From: an uncultured bacterium
GTDB taxonomy: Bacteria; Bacillota; Clostridia; Oscillospirales; Butyricicoccaceae
Length of the DNA: 5,358 nt
Assembly: GCA_905215125.1 (NCBI GenBank)
Contig: CAJMOV010000152.1
Location: forward strand, 1-5,358
Direction: 5' to 3'
A program made the translations under genes and the position numbers. Below are positions 1 through 4,567 of this stretch, piece by piece. Under the pieces are notes generated by a model. The model saw nothing but the letters and a program-made list of their open reading frames with translations, was not told where the DNA came from and did not search any database. The stretch's first letter is position 1. The number at the start of each line of letters is the position of its first letter.

Positions 1-145
1 TCACCGATTCCTTGACCCGCAGCGCGGCGGCGGCAGTGTGGGTGTATACTTTTTTGGCGTCCTTGCTGGAGAGCAGCTTGATTCCGGCGGAACCAAACAG
101 CGCCCCTCCGACAAACAGAGCCAGGTTCTTATAGCAACGCAGCAT
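1..145 (-). CDS. DUF6110-like small protein, N-terminal part (runs off window)
   Basis: The visible 48 codons begin at an ATG (145-143) preceded by a strong AGGAGG ribosome site at 160-155 with 9-nt spacing, and stay open to the window edge. The N-terminus is a short hydrophobic, glycine-rich segment (about residues 7-25, containing LFVGGALFGSAGIKLL), followed by a basic stretch with SSKDAKKVYTHTAAAALRVK. From memory this matches the DUF6110 family, small proteins of unknown function often found beside heavy-metal P-type ATPases in Clostridia. That assignment is recall, not a search. The gene follows the 26-residue ORF by 22 nt and is probably co-transcribed with it and with araC. The C-terminal part, usually charged and helical in such proteins, lies outside. 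A longer ORF in another frame over the same bases has no ribosome site and is rejected. Confidence 0.72.
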   Translation of the reverse strand, partial: MLRCYKNLALFVGGALFGSAGIKLLSSKDAKKVYTHTAAAALRVKESV

Positions 146-167
146 AATAACATTCCTCCTGATGGGT

Positions 168-248
168 TTATTGATGTCGGTATCCGGTTATCATGACCAT
201 GATCATGCAAATGACAGCACCCCATGCCCAGAAACGATGCTGTTTCAA
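168..248 (-). CDS. 26-residue single-helix membrane microprotein (TTG start)
   Basis: A short ORF starts with TTG (248-246), 8 nt downstream of a perfect AGGAGG at 262-257, and ends with TAA at 170-168. It encodes 26 residues: a basic N-terminus (MKQHR), an aromatic patch (FWAW), a hydrophobic run (GAVICMIMVMITG, about residues 10-22) and a basic tail (YRHQ). This reads as one short membrane-spanning helix with a small cytoplasmic end. It sits 52 nt after araC and 22 nt before the DUF6110-like gene, all on one strand, which suggests one transcript. The ribosome site, the placement and the amphipathic design support a real gene despite the length and the TTG start. I do not recognise its function. 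Association with a metal transporter encoded further downstream is inference from context. Confidence 0.7.
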   Translation of the reverse strand: MKQHRFWAWGAVICMIMVMITGYRHQ

Positions 249-256
249 AACGAACA

Positions 257-262
257 CCTCCT
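257..262 (-). promoter_or_regulatory. ribosome binding site deciding a TTG start
   Basis: AGGAGG on the minus strand, 8 nt upstream of the TTG at 248-246. No ATG in this frame is as well placed, so this site is the main reason for calling the 26-residue ORF. Confidence 0.7.
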
Positions 263-300
263 GCTTTGCCTGTATTTGTCACTCTATTTTACTCGAAGGC

Positions 301-1062
301 TTACGGCATTTCTCTCCTGTTCGGACGGAATTCGACGGTTTTGGACATTTTATATCCCAGCCTTTTTCGGTACTGGGACGGAGAAAGCTGATATTGGCGC
401 TTAAATATAACGCCAAACTGGCTGGCGCTGTCATAGCCGACCGCTTCGGCTATCTGCAGCACAGGCAAGCCGGTTGTGCACAGCAGCTCTGCCGCACGCG
501 CCATGCGGTGCACCTGTAAAAACTTGTGGATGGGCAGGCCGTACATCTGGCGAAAGCCCTCCTTCAGCAATGTGCTGGAGATGTGGAAGGCTTCCGACAG
601 GCCCTGGATGGTGTGGGGCTGATCGAGGTTTTCCAGCATATAGGCCTGTACGCGCCGGATCCTGTCCATTTGATACCGATCCCGATAGGGGCCTTCCCTT
701 TCCGGCCTCCTCCCGCCGGCCCGATCCTTTTCCTGGCCGCAGGGCAGGCGCTTCCAGGTAAGCCCGCGAGCAAACGCCATGACCGTCCCCTGGACCTTCT
801 GGCTCCACATGTGCGCGGAACAGACCCTTATTTCCGGCGTGACGACCAAAATTTCCTGTGGGACAACACGGACGGTCTCGCCTGTCGCCAGTCCGAATTG
901 CATTTCCCCCTGCGTGAGGATGAGCAGCTCGCACCCCTCCTGTCCGCCGCAAACAGTGCTCACCGCCCAGCCGGCACATTCAAACCGGCAAATTCCCAGC
1001 CCGGGCAGGGACAGAACCTCCTCTATTTTCGCATTCTGCTGCGCGATTGTTTGCATTAACAT
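301..1062 (-). CDS. AraC-family transcriptional regulator
   Basis: A 253-residue protein with an AraC-type architecture: a divergent N-terminal sensing domain (about residues 1-125) and a C-terminal double helix-turn-helix DNA-binding domain (about 132-240). The first HTH is around TIQGLSEAFHISSTLLKEGF (151-170), and the second around VLQIAEAVGYDSASQF (201-216), followed by the usual FKRQYQLSPSQYR. The KEGFRQMYG wording resembles the PchR/YbtA branch, which often regulates iron or siderophore genes; this is resemblance only. I chose ATG at 1062 because AGGTGA (1074-1069) lies just upstream; the GTG at 1071 would fall inside that ribosome site. The gene has its own promoter and palindromes and probably heads a transcript with the microprotein and the DUF6110-like gene. 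The effector is unknown. Confidence 0.92.
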   Translation of the reverse strand: MLMQTIAQQNAKIEEVLSLPGLGICRFECAGWAVSTVCGGQEGCELLILTQGEMQFGLATGETVRVVPQEILVVTPEIRVCSAHMWSQKVQGTVMAFARGLTWKRLPCGQEKDRAGGRRPEREGPYRDRYQMDRIRRVQAYMLENLDQPHTIQGLSEAFHISSTLLKEGFRQMYGLPIHKFLQVHRMARAAELLCTTGLPVLQIAEAVGYDSASQFGVIFKRQYQLSPSQYRKRLGYKMSKTVEFRPNRREMP

Positions 1063-1083
1063 GGCGCTCACCTGGCAATCACC

Positions 1084-1107
1084 ATAAGTTAGTTTGTGCT
1101 AACTTAT
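1084..1107. promoter_or_regulatory. perfect 9-bp-arm palindrome in araC leader (putative operator)
   Basis: ATAAGTTAG, a 6-nt centre, then CTAACTTAT: a perfect inverted repeat 22 nt upstream of the araC start and downstream of the predicted transcription start. The GTTAG/CTAAC core resembles DtxR/IdeR-type iron boxes, and a DtxR-like gene lies in the same window. It has no terminator character (AT-rich stem, no T-run), so an operator is the likelier reading. The cognate regulator is not known; AraC autoregulation is possible. Confidence 0.62.
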
Positions 1108-1140
1108 TTCTTAAGAAAAAGGCCTGCTTTGATCAGCGGC

Positions 1141-1156
1141 GTTATCTATTCCTAAC
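1141..1156. promoter_or_regulatory. second, weaker GTTA-N8-TAAC palindrome overlapping araC -10
   Basis: On the minus strand it reads GTTAGGAATAGATAAC, the same GTTAG-N6-NTAAC layout as the palindrome at 1084-1107 with one mismatch in the outer arm. It overlaps the last bases of the predicted -10 box and covers the likely start site, a natural place for a repressor. Its centre is 53 bp from the other palindrome, close to five helical turns. Confidence 0.4.
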
Positions 1157-1183
1157 TATACCATAACTTCTGTACAAATACAA
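1155..1183 (-). promoter_or_regulatory. sigma-A-type promoter for araC
   Basis: On the minus strand, -35 TTGTAT (1183-1178), a 17-nt spacer, and -10 TATAGT (1160-1155). The predicted start near 1148 gives a leader of about 85 nt that contains the large palindrome. Confidence 0.6.
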
Positions 1184-1217
1184 TCCTTTCCGGCGGCAAA
1201 GCAAAACCGGAGCCGGC

Positions 1218-1237
1218 CGGGGGTGATTACACCCCCG
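1218..1237 (-). terminator. GC-rich hairpin at end of the ATPase operon, possible terminator
   Basis: CGGGGGTG-ATTA-CACCCCCG forms an 8-bp stem with a 4-nt loop. The loop contains the stop codon of the 57-residue ORF. On the minus strand only a short TTTT follows, about 13 nt after the stem, so termination may be weak or factor-assisted. It lies between the ATPase operon and the araC promoter, where an operon end is expected. Confidence 0.45.
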
Positions 1238-1400
1238 ACACGATAATTTTGATGACGGCGCCAACGATGGCGGCGGCGCCTACAATCGCCGTAACGCCAT
1301 AAATTTTCTGCGATTCCCTGTCTCCCTTGGAGCGGGTCAGGTAATAGAGCCCTCCCGCCAGCACGGCGATACCGATGATGAGCACAGCGATAGTCAGCAT
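1227..1400 (-). CDS. 57-residue two-helix membrane protein coupled to the P1B ATPase
   Basis: ATG at 1400 lies 8 nt after GGAGG (1413-1409), and the first seven bases (ATGCTGA) contain the ATPase stop codon, so the two genes overlap by 7 nt and translation is probably coupled. The protein has a hydrophobic helix at about residues 2-20 (LTIAVLIIGIAVLAGGLYY), a charged polar loop (TRSKGDRESQK, 22-32) and a second hydrophobic, Ala/Gly/Val/Ile-rich helix (about 34-55). No cysteines or histidines are present, so it does not look like a metal carrier. The tight coupling suggests a small subunit or regulator of the ATPase, which is inference. I do not recognise the family. An in-frame upstream extension to 1556 exists but has no comparable ribosome site and would lie inside the ATPase gene. 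Confidence 0.8.
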   Translation of the reverse strand: MLTIAVLIIGIAVLAGGLYYLTRSKGDRESQKIYGVTAIVGAAAIVGAVIKIIVSGV

Positions 1401-3268
1401 GATTTTTTCCTCCATTTCAATAAAAATGCTGAATTGATAATAACAACAACCGAGCCTGCGTTGTGAACCAGCGCGCCGACGACAGGATCGAGCGCCCCTG
1501 TCATGGCCAGGATGATGGCGACGAAATTCAGCAGCATGGAAAAGGTCATGTTGCATTTGATTGTCTGCATCATGCGTCTGGCCAGTCTGAGCAGATGGGG
1601 CAGCTCGCGGATATCGTCGTTGACTAGGGCGATGTCGGCCGCGTCAACCGCAATATCGCTGCCAATCCCACCCATGGCAATGCCGACGTGCGCTTTTTTG
1701 AGGGCCGGAGCGTCGTTGATGCCGTCCCCCACCATGCAAACCCACTTGCCCGCCTTTTGGCTGCGGTCGATCCAGGACAGCTTATCCTCCGGCAGGCAAT
1801 TTGCTTGGACTGTCTGGACATCGACCCTGTGCGCGATATGGCGCGCGGCGTTTTCGTGATCGCCCGTCAGCAGCACGGGTGTGACCCCGGCGCGCTTGAC
1901 CTCGCGGATCATGCCGGCGGCGTCAGGCCGCAGCGTGTCGGCCAACGCCAGAAACCCGGCCAGTGCGCCGTCCACCGCCACATAAATAACGGTGCACCCC
2001 TCATCCAGGTCCTTTTGGGCGGCCAGGATCTGCTCCTCCCTGCAGGGAATACCGCTCTCCCTGAGCAGCTCCAGGTTGCCGGCGATCACCTCCCGCTCCT
2101 CTACCACAGCCTGCACGCCCCGTCCGGGCAGCATCCTGAAATCCTGTACAGACAAGCTGCCCTCCGGGTATTGGGCCCGGTAGCAGCGCAGCACCGCCTT
2201 GCCCAACGGGTGCTCTGAATGCTGCTCTGACGCTGCGGCGTACCGGTACAGGCTTTCCTGCGCCATGTCGGGAAGGAAGGGATGTACTGCCGTCACCTGC
2301 GGCGTTCCAAACGTCAGCGTGCCGGTCTTGTCAAAAGCCACCTGCGATACGGCGGCCAGACGCTCCAGCGCATCCCCTTCGCGCACCAGAAAGCCGTGGC
2401 GCGTGGCGTTGCCAATCGCGGCCATGATAGCCGTAGGGGTGGCAAGCACCAGAGCACAGGGACAGAACACGACAAGGATGGTGACGGCGCGGATGATTTC
2501 CTTCGTAACCAGGCCGGTAATCGCCGCCGCACTGAGGGCGATGACGACAATCCAGGTCGCCCACCGGTCGGCCAGCCCGACGATTTTGGCTTTGCCCGCG
2601 TCGGCAGACTGCACCAGGCGGATCATGCGCTGAATCGAGCTGTCCTCCCCCACCTTGGTTGCTTCCATGTCAAAGCTGCCGAACTGGTTGACGGTTCCGC
2701 TGGAGACCTCGTCTCCCTGCTCCTTATCGACGGGGAGGGCTTCGCCTGTCATGACGGCCTGGTTAATAGAGGTCTGCCCGGAAAGAATGACGCCGTCAAC
2801 CGGTACCGTTTCACCGGGTAAAACGCGGATGCGGTCGCCGACCTTGACCTGCTCCGCAGGTATAATGCTTTCTTCCCCGGCCCGGAGGACGCGCGCAGTG
2901 CGCGGGGTCAGGCGGATCAGTCTTTCAATACCCGCCCGGGCCTTGGCGACCGTCAGATCCTCCAGCAGCGCGCCGAGCTGCATGATAAAGGCGACCTCCC
3001 CCGCTGCAAAATCCTCGCCGATACACACCGACGCCACCAGGGCGATGGAGACCAGCACGTCGGCTTTGATGTCAAAGGCTGTAACCAGCCCGATGACCGC
3101 TTCCAGCGCAATGGGCAGGCCGCACAGGATAATGGCCACCCACGCTGCGTCAAACGGCAGCGGCGCCAGGTCAAGGATGCTGATCGCCAGCGCCACGGCT
3201 GAAAGGATGAGAAAGACCACATCCCGCTTTGTGCCGCCCCATTCCAAAAGGGCTTCCAAACGCTTCAT
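1394..3268 (-). CDS. P1B-type heavy-metal-translocating ATPase without N-terminal metal-binding domain
   Basis: A 624-residue cation-pumping P-type ATPase of the inner membrane that uses ATP to move a transition metal, probably outward. Visible landmarks: N-terminal hydrophobic helices (about 16-105), actuator motif TGEALPV (174-180), the membrane metal site CPC (269-271, in VVFCPCALVLATPTA), phosphorylation motif DKTGTLT (Asp313), the P1B-specific SEHPLG (His353-Pro354), TGDH (468-471), GDGINDAPAL (514-523) and two C-terminal helices (about 570-617). There is no CXXC or HMA domain at the N-terminus. The last helix has HNAGS (602-606), unlike the MxxSS of copper pumps and the HEGGT of P1B-4. 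An HN-type motif recalls the CtpC-like manganese group, so the metal is uncertain. GGAGGG (3279-3274) sets the start. It heads a two-gene operon behind a CsoR-type promoter. Confidence 0.95.
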   Translation of the reverse strand: MKRLEALLEWGGTKRDVVFLILSAVALAISILDLAPLPFDAAWVAIILCGLPIALEAVIGLVTAFDIKADVLVSIALVASVCIGEDFAAGEVAFIMQLGALLEDLTVAKARAGIERLIRLTPRTARVLRAGEESIIPAEQVKVGDRIRVLPGETVPVDGVILSGQTSINQAVMTGEALPVDKEQGDEVSSGTVNQFGSFDMEATKVGEDSSIQRMIRLVQSADAGKAKIVGLADRWATWIVVIALSAAAITGLVTKEIIRAVTILVVFCPCALVLATPTAIMAAIGNATRHGFLVREGDALERLAAVSQVAFDKTGTLTFGTPQVTAVHPFLPDMAQESLYRYAAASEQHSEHPLGKAVLRCYRAQYPEGSLSVQDFRMLPGRGVQAVVEEREVIAGNLELLRESGIPCREEQILAAQKDLDEGCTVIYVAVDGALAGFLALADTLRPDAAGMIREVKRAGVTPVLLTGDHENAARHIAHRVDVQTVQANCLPEDKLSWIDRSQKAGKWVCMVGDGINDAPALKKAHVGIAMGGIGSDIAVDAADIALVNDDIRELPHLLRLARRMMQTIKCNMTFSMLLNFVAIILAMTGALDPVVGALVHNAGSVVVIINSAFLLKWRKKSC

Positions 3269-3292
3269 AATATCCCTCCAAAGGCAGGCTTG

Positions 3293-3310
3293 TATACCAA
3301 TACTGGTATA
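3293..3310. promoter_or_regulatory. CsoR-type operator 1 of the ATPase operon
   Basis: TATACC-AATACT-GGTATA is a perfect inverted repeat with the same 6-N6-6 layout as the repeat in front of csoR. It covers the predicted start site of the ATPase transcript (about 3309). CsoR-family repressors commonly bind TACC/GGTA-type dyads; binding here is inferred. Confidence 0.7.
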
Positions 3311-3315
3311 TGTAC

Positions 3316-3344
3316 ATTATACCCATATGGGTATGCTCTGTCAA
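3316..3344 (-). promoter_or_regulatory. consensus sigma-A promoter of the ATPase operon
   Basis: On the minus strand, perfect TTGACA (3344-3339), 17-nt spacer, perfect TATAAT (3321-3316). A promoter this strong implies tight repression, which fits the two operators lying on it. The -35 box sits only two bases past the T-run of the preceding terminator. Confidence 0.85.
3319..3334. promoter_or_regulatory. CsoR-type operator 2, within the ATPase promoter
   Basis: ATACCCATATGGGTAT is a perfect 16-bp palindrome inside the -10/-35 spacer; its left arm shares bases with the -10 box. It keeps the ACC-N6-GGT spacing of the other two dyads. A protein bound here would block RNA polymerase directly. 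Confidence 0.7.
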
Positions 3345-3346
3345 AT

Positions 3347-3374
3347 AAAAAGCGCGCCAGCCGGCGCGCTTTTT
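3347..3374 (-). terminator. strong intrinsic terminator after the TIGR04076 gene
   Basis: AAAAAGCGCGCC-AGCC-GGCGCGCTTTTT gives a 12-bp stem including the A/T flanks, a 4-nt loop and T-runs in both directions. On the minus strand it ends transcripts from the TIGR04076 gene and insulates the ATPase promoter that begins immediately after it. It is 91 nt from the TIGR04076 stop. Confidence 0.88.
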
Positions 3375-3465
3375 CTAAAAATATTTTTCTTTTAACACAA
3401 GCTGCAGCAGGCAGGGCGCCGCGGCTTTGACGGCAAGAGCTGCTGGTGACACGAAAAGGCCGGTA

Positions 3466-3813
3466 TCAATCCAGGAATTTCCCCTTGAAGAAATTCTCGT
3501 TGCCAAGCGGCCTGGCTGTCAGCTGGAAAAGCACACAGCCGTCAGGGCAGACGACAGCTTTGCTGTATCTGCCGTCGCCGCCGACATTTTCCAAATCGCC
3601 GCCGCTTCTGACGGCTTCCATCAAAGGGAACAGCAGCAGCATGACCTTGGAGCAGATCCCCTGGCCGGCGGCGTTGACGGGACAGCCATAGGTGCAGGTG
3701 TATTTATCGCCGATTTCCTCTCCATTGCGGCAATACCGCTCTGTGCGCTCGCCGCGCAGGAACCCCCTGACTTCAATTTGGAACTCGTATTCCTCGTCAT
3801 ACCACTTTTTCAT
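3466..3813 (-). CDS. TIGR04076 family Cys-rich protein
   Basis: A soluble 115-residue protein with no signal peptide or clear membrane helix. The wording (GDKYTCTYGCPVN at 35-47, ICSKVMLLLFPLMEAVRSGGDL at 53-74, CPDGCVLFQLTA at 89-100) matches my recollection of the TIGR04076 family, whose function is not established. It has six cysteines (28, 40, 44, 54, 89, 93), including two C-x3-C pairs, suggesting a metal or Fe-S site or disulfide chemistry; this is inference. It has its own promoter and its own strong terminator, so it is a single-gene unit between csoR and the ATPase rather than part of either operon. The start ATG at 3813 has only a modest GGAAG ribosome site (3824-3820). Confidence 0.87.
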   Translation of the reverse strand: MKKWYDEEYEFQIEVRGFLRGERTERYCRNGEEIGDKYTCTYGCPVNAAGQGICSKVMLLLFPLMEAVRSGGDLENVGGDGRYSKAVVCPDGCVLFQLTARPLGNENFFKGKFLD

Positions 3814-3847
3814 ATCCGGCTTCCACCCTTCCAGCTATTTTCCTATG

Positions 3848-3876
3848 ATTATAACCCGTCTGTGCGGGCAAGGCAA
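3848..3876 (-). promoter_or_regulatory. promoter of the TIGR04076 gene
   Basis: On the minus strand, -35 TTGCCT (3876-3871, four of six matches), 17-nt spacer, -10 perfect TATAAT (3853-3848). The predicted start near 3841 leaves a leader of about 28 nt. No TATACC/GGTATA dyad is present, so it does not look CsoR-controlled. Confidence 0.6.
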
Positions 3877-4153
3877 GTGTTGCTCGCCGCTTCCAGACCG
3901 GGGGGCGTTTTCCCGAATCAGCCGGACGGCGTTTTACAGATGCTTTTTATCTATTTTGAGGGCAGCTGCGAAATCAGCCTGGGTCTGCCGCTGCTTGCCG
4001 GACGGACGAGCTTCCCCCTGCGGATATCGCCGCCGCGTTGCTTCCTTCGTTTTCCTGTCAGCCCGCCACGGGCCTTCCCCCCTTTATTTTCCCCCGGCCA
4101 GAGGCGCGCCTTGCGCGGTATTCATAACGAAGGCGGCTTCCGCAGGTATGATG
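3877..4153. other. non-coding stretch with no supported gene
   Basis: Between the csoR terminator and the TIGR04076 promoter I find no ORF with a ribosome site or family resemblance on either strand. The long plus-strand frames crossing it run antisense through the flanking genes and are shadows. A minus-strand frame (about 4081-3934) reads HTH-like (RQTQADFAAALKIDKKHL) but has no start codon and stops at 3936-3934; it may be a decayed regulator fragment or chance. Confidence 0.4.
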
Positions 4154-4180
4154 CAAAAAACCGGCCGCATTGCGGCCGGT
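4154..4180 (-). terminator. intrinsic terminator of csoR
   Basis: On the minus strand, ACCGGCCGC-AAT-GCGGCCGGT (4180-4160) forms a 9-bp GC-rich stem with a 3-nt loop. The final T of the stem runs into further Ts, giving six in a row down to 4155. It begins 16 nt after the csoR stop codon, so csoR is monocistronic. Confidence 0.9.
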
Positions 4181-4196
4181 AGCATTGTCTCTGTAT

Positions 4197-4472
4197 TTAA
4201 TTCATGTTGGCGAAGCGCTCGACTGCCTTGGTAAAATTGGCGATGGTCTGGTCGGCATCCCCGTGCTCCAGCCCGTCCCGGACACAGTGCTTGATGTGCC
4301 CCTCCAGCACCACCTGACCACACCGATGCAGAGCCGATTTAGCTGCGTTGATCTGTGAAAGGATATCTTCACAGGGGATATCCTCGTCCACCATGCGGTC
4401 GATGGCCTGAATCTGCCCGATGATCTTTTTCAGCCTGCGGTGCAGGTTGTCGGAATCCATACATTGTCTCAT
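4197..4472 (-). CDS. csoR: CsoR/RcnR-family metal-sensing transcriptional repressor
   Basis: A 91-residue all-helical repressor of the CsoR/RcnR/FrmR (DUF156) family, which has no classical HTH and releases DNA when it binds its effector. Family wording is clear: LHRRLKKIIGQIQAIDRMV (10-28), EDILSQINAAKSAL (35-48), VVLEGHIKHCV (54-64). The ligand positions read Cys34, His59, Cys63, equivalent to the Cys-His-Cys Cu(I) site of M. tuberculosis CsoR, which favours copper over the nickel/cobalt (RcnR) or sulfide (CstR) branches. An extra Cys4 near the N-terminus could add a ligand. ATG at 4472 lies 7 nt after AGGAGG (4485-4480). The gene has its own consensus promoter, operator and terminator. Near-identical operators on the ATPase promoter point to that operon as its target. 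The gene symbol reflects the ligand set; the metal is not proven. Confidence 0.93.
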   Translation of the reverse strand: MRQCMDSDNLHRRLKKIIGQIQAIDRMVDEDIPCEDILSQINAAKSALHRCGQVVLEGHIKHCVRDGLEHGDADQTIANFTKAVERFANMN

Positions 4473-4484
4473 GCCGAATCCTCC

Positions 4485-4502
4485 TATACCGCTGTGGGTA
4501 TA
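4485..4502. promoter_or_regulatory. CsoR-type operator of csoR (autoregulation)
   Basis: TATACC-GCTGTG-GGTATA is a perfect 6-bp inverted repeat between the -10 box and the ribosome site, sharing one base with AGGAGG. Together with the adjoining bases (4497-4515, GGTATATGTATATTATACC) it repeats the ATPase promoter module with one mismatch over 19 nt. Confidence 0.7.
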
Positions 4503-4507
4503 TGTAT

Positions 4508-4536
4508 ATTATACCGTCAGGGGCGGGCTTTGTCAA
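4508..4536 (-). promoter_or_regulatory. consensus sigma-A promoter of csoR
   Basis: On the minus strand, perfect TTGACA (4536-4531), 17-nt spacer, perfect TATAAT (4513-4508). The -10 box sits inside a GGTATAA half-site, as in the ATPase promoter. It starts 32 nt after the end of the DtxR-like gene, with no clear terminator in between, so some read-through is possible. Confidence 0.85.
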
Positions 4537-4567
4537 TCGCGCCCCCGTATCCGCAGGAAAACGTCAT

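Noticed and set aside
1..282. 93-residue minus-strand ORF with an HDHGHD histidine-rich stretch that looked like a metal-binding protein
   Set aside because: It is an alternative frame over the 26-residue ORF and the DUF6110-like gene, both of which have perfect ribosome sites; the His/Asp run comes from codons for the hydrophobic helix read out of frame.
1063..1071. GTG start at 1071 for the AraC protein
   Set aside because: This codon falls inside the AGGTGA that serves as ribosome site for ATG 1062, and no other ribosome site lies upstream of it.
3392..3462. Minus-strand tail reading RRPACCSLC and a stop, after the TIGR04076 gene, like a Cys-rich peptide
   Set aside because: Only a TTG start without a ribosome site is available, the frame differs from the upstream gene, and the match is to a short Cys cluster only. 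Chance cannot be excluded.
3427..4234. Long plus-strand ORFs crossing the TIGR04076 gene, the gap and the csoR end
   Set aside because: They lie antisense to well-supported genes and cross their promoter and terminator, have no ribosome site, and read as low-complexity Arg/Pro/Ser-rich shadows.
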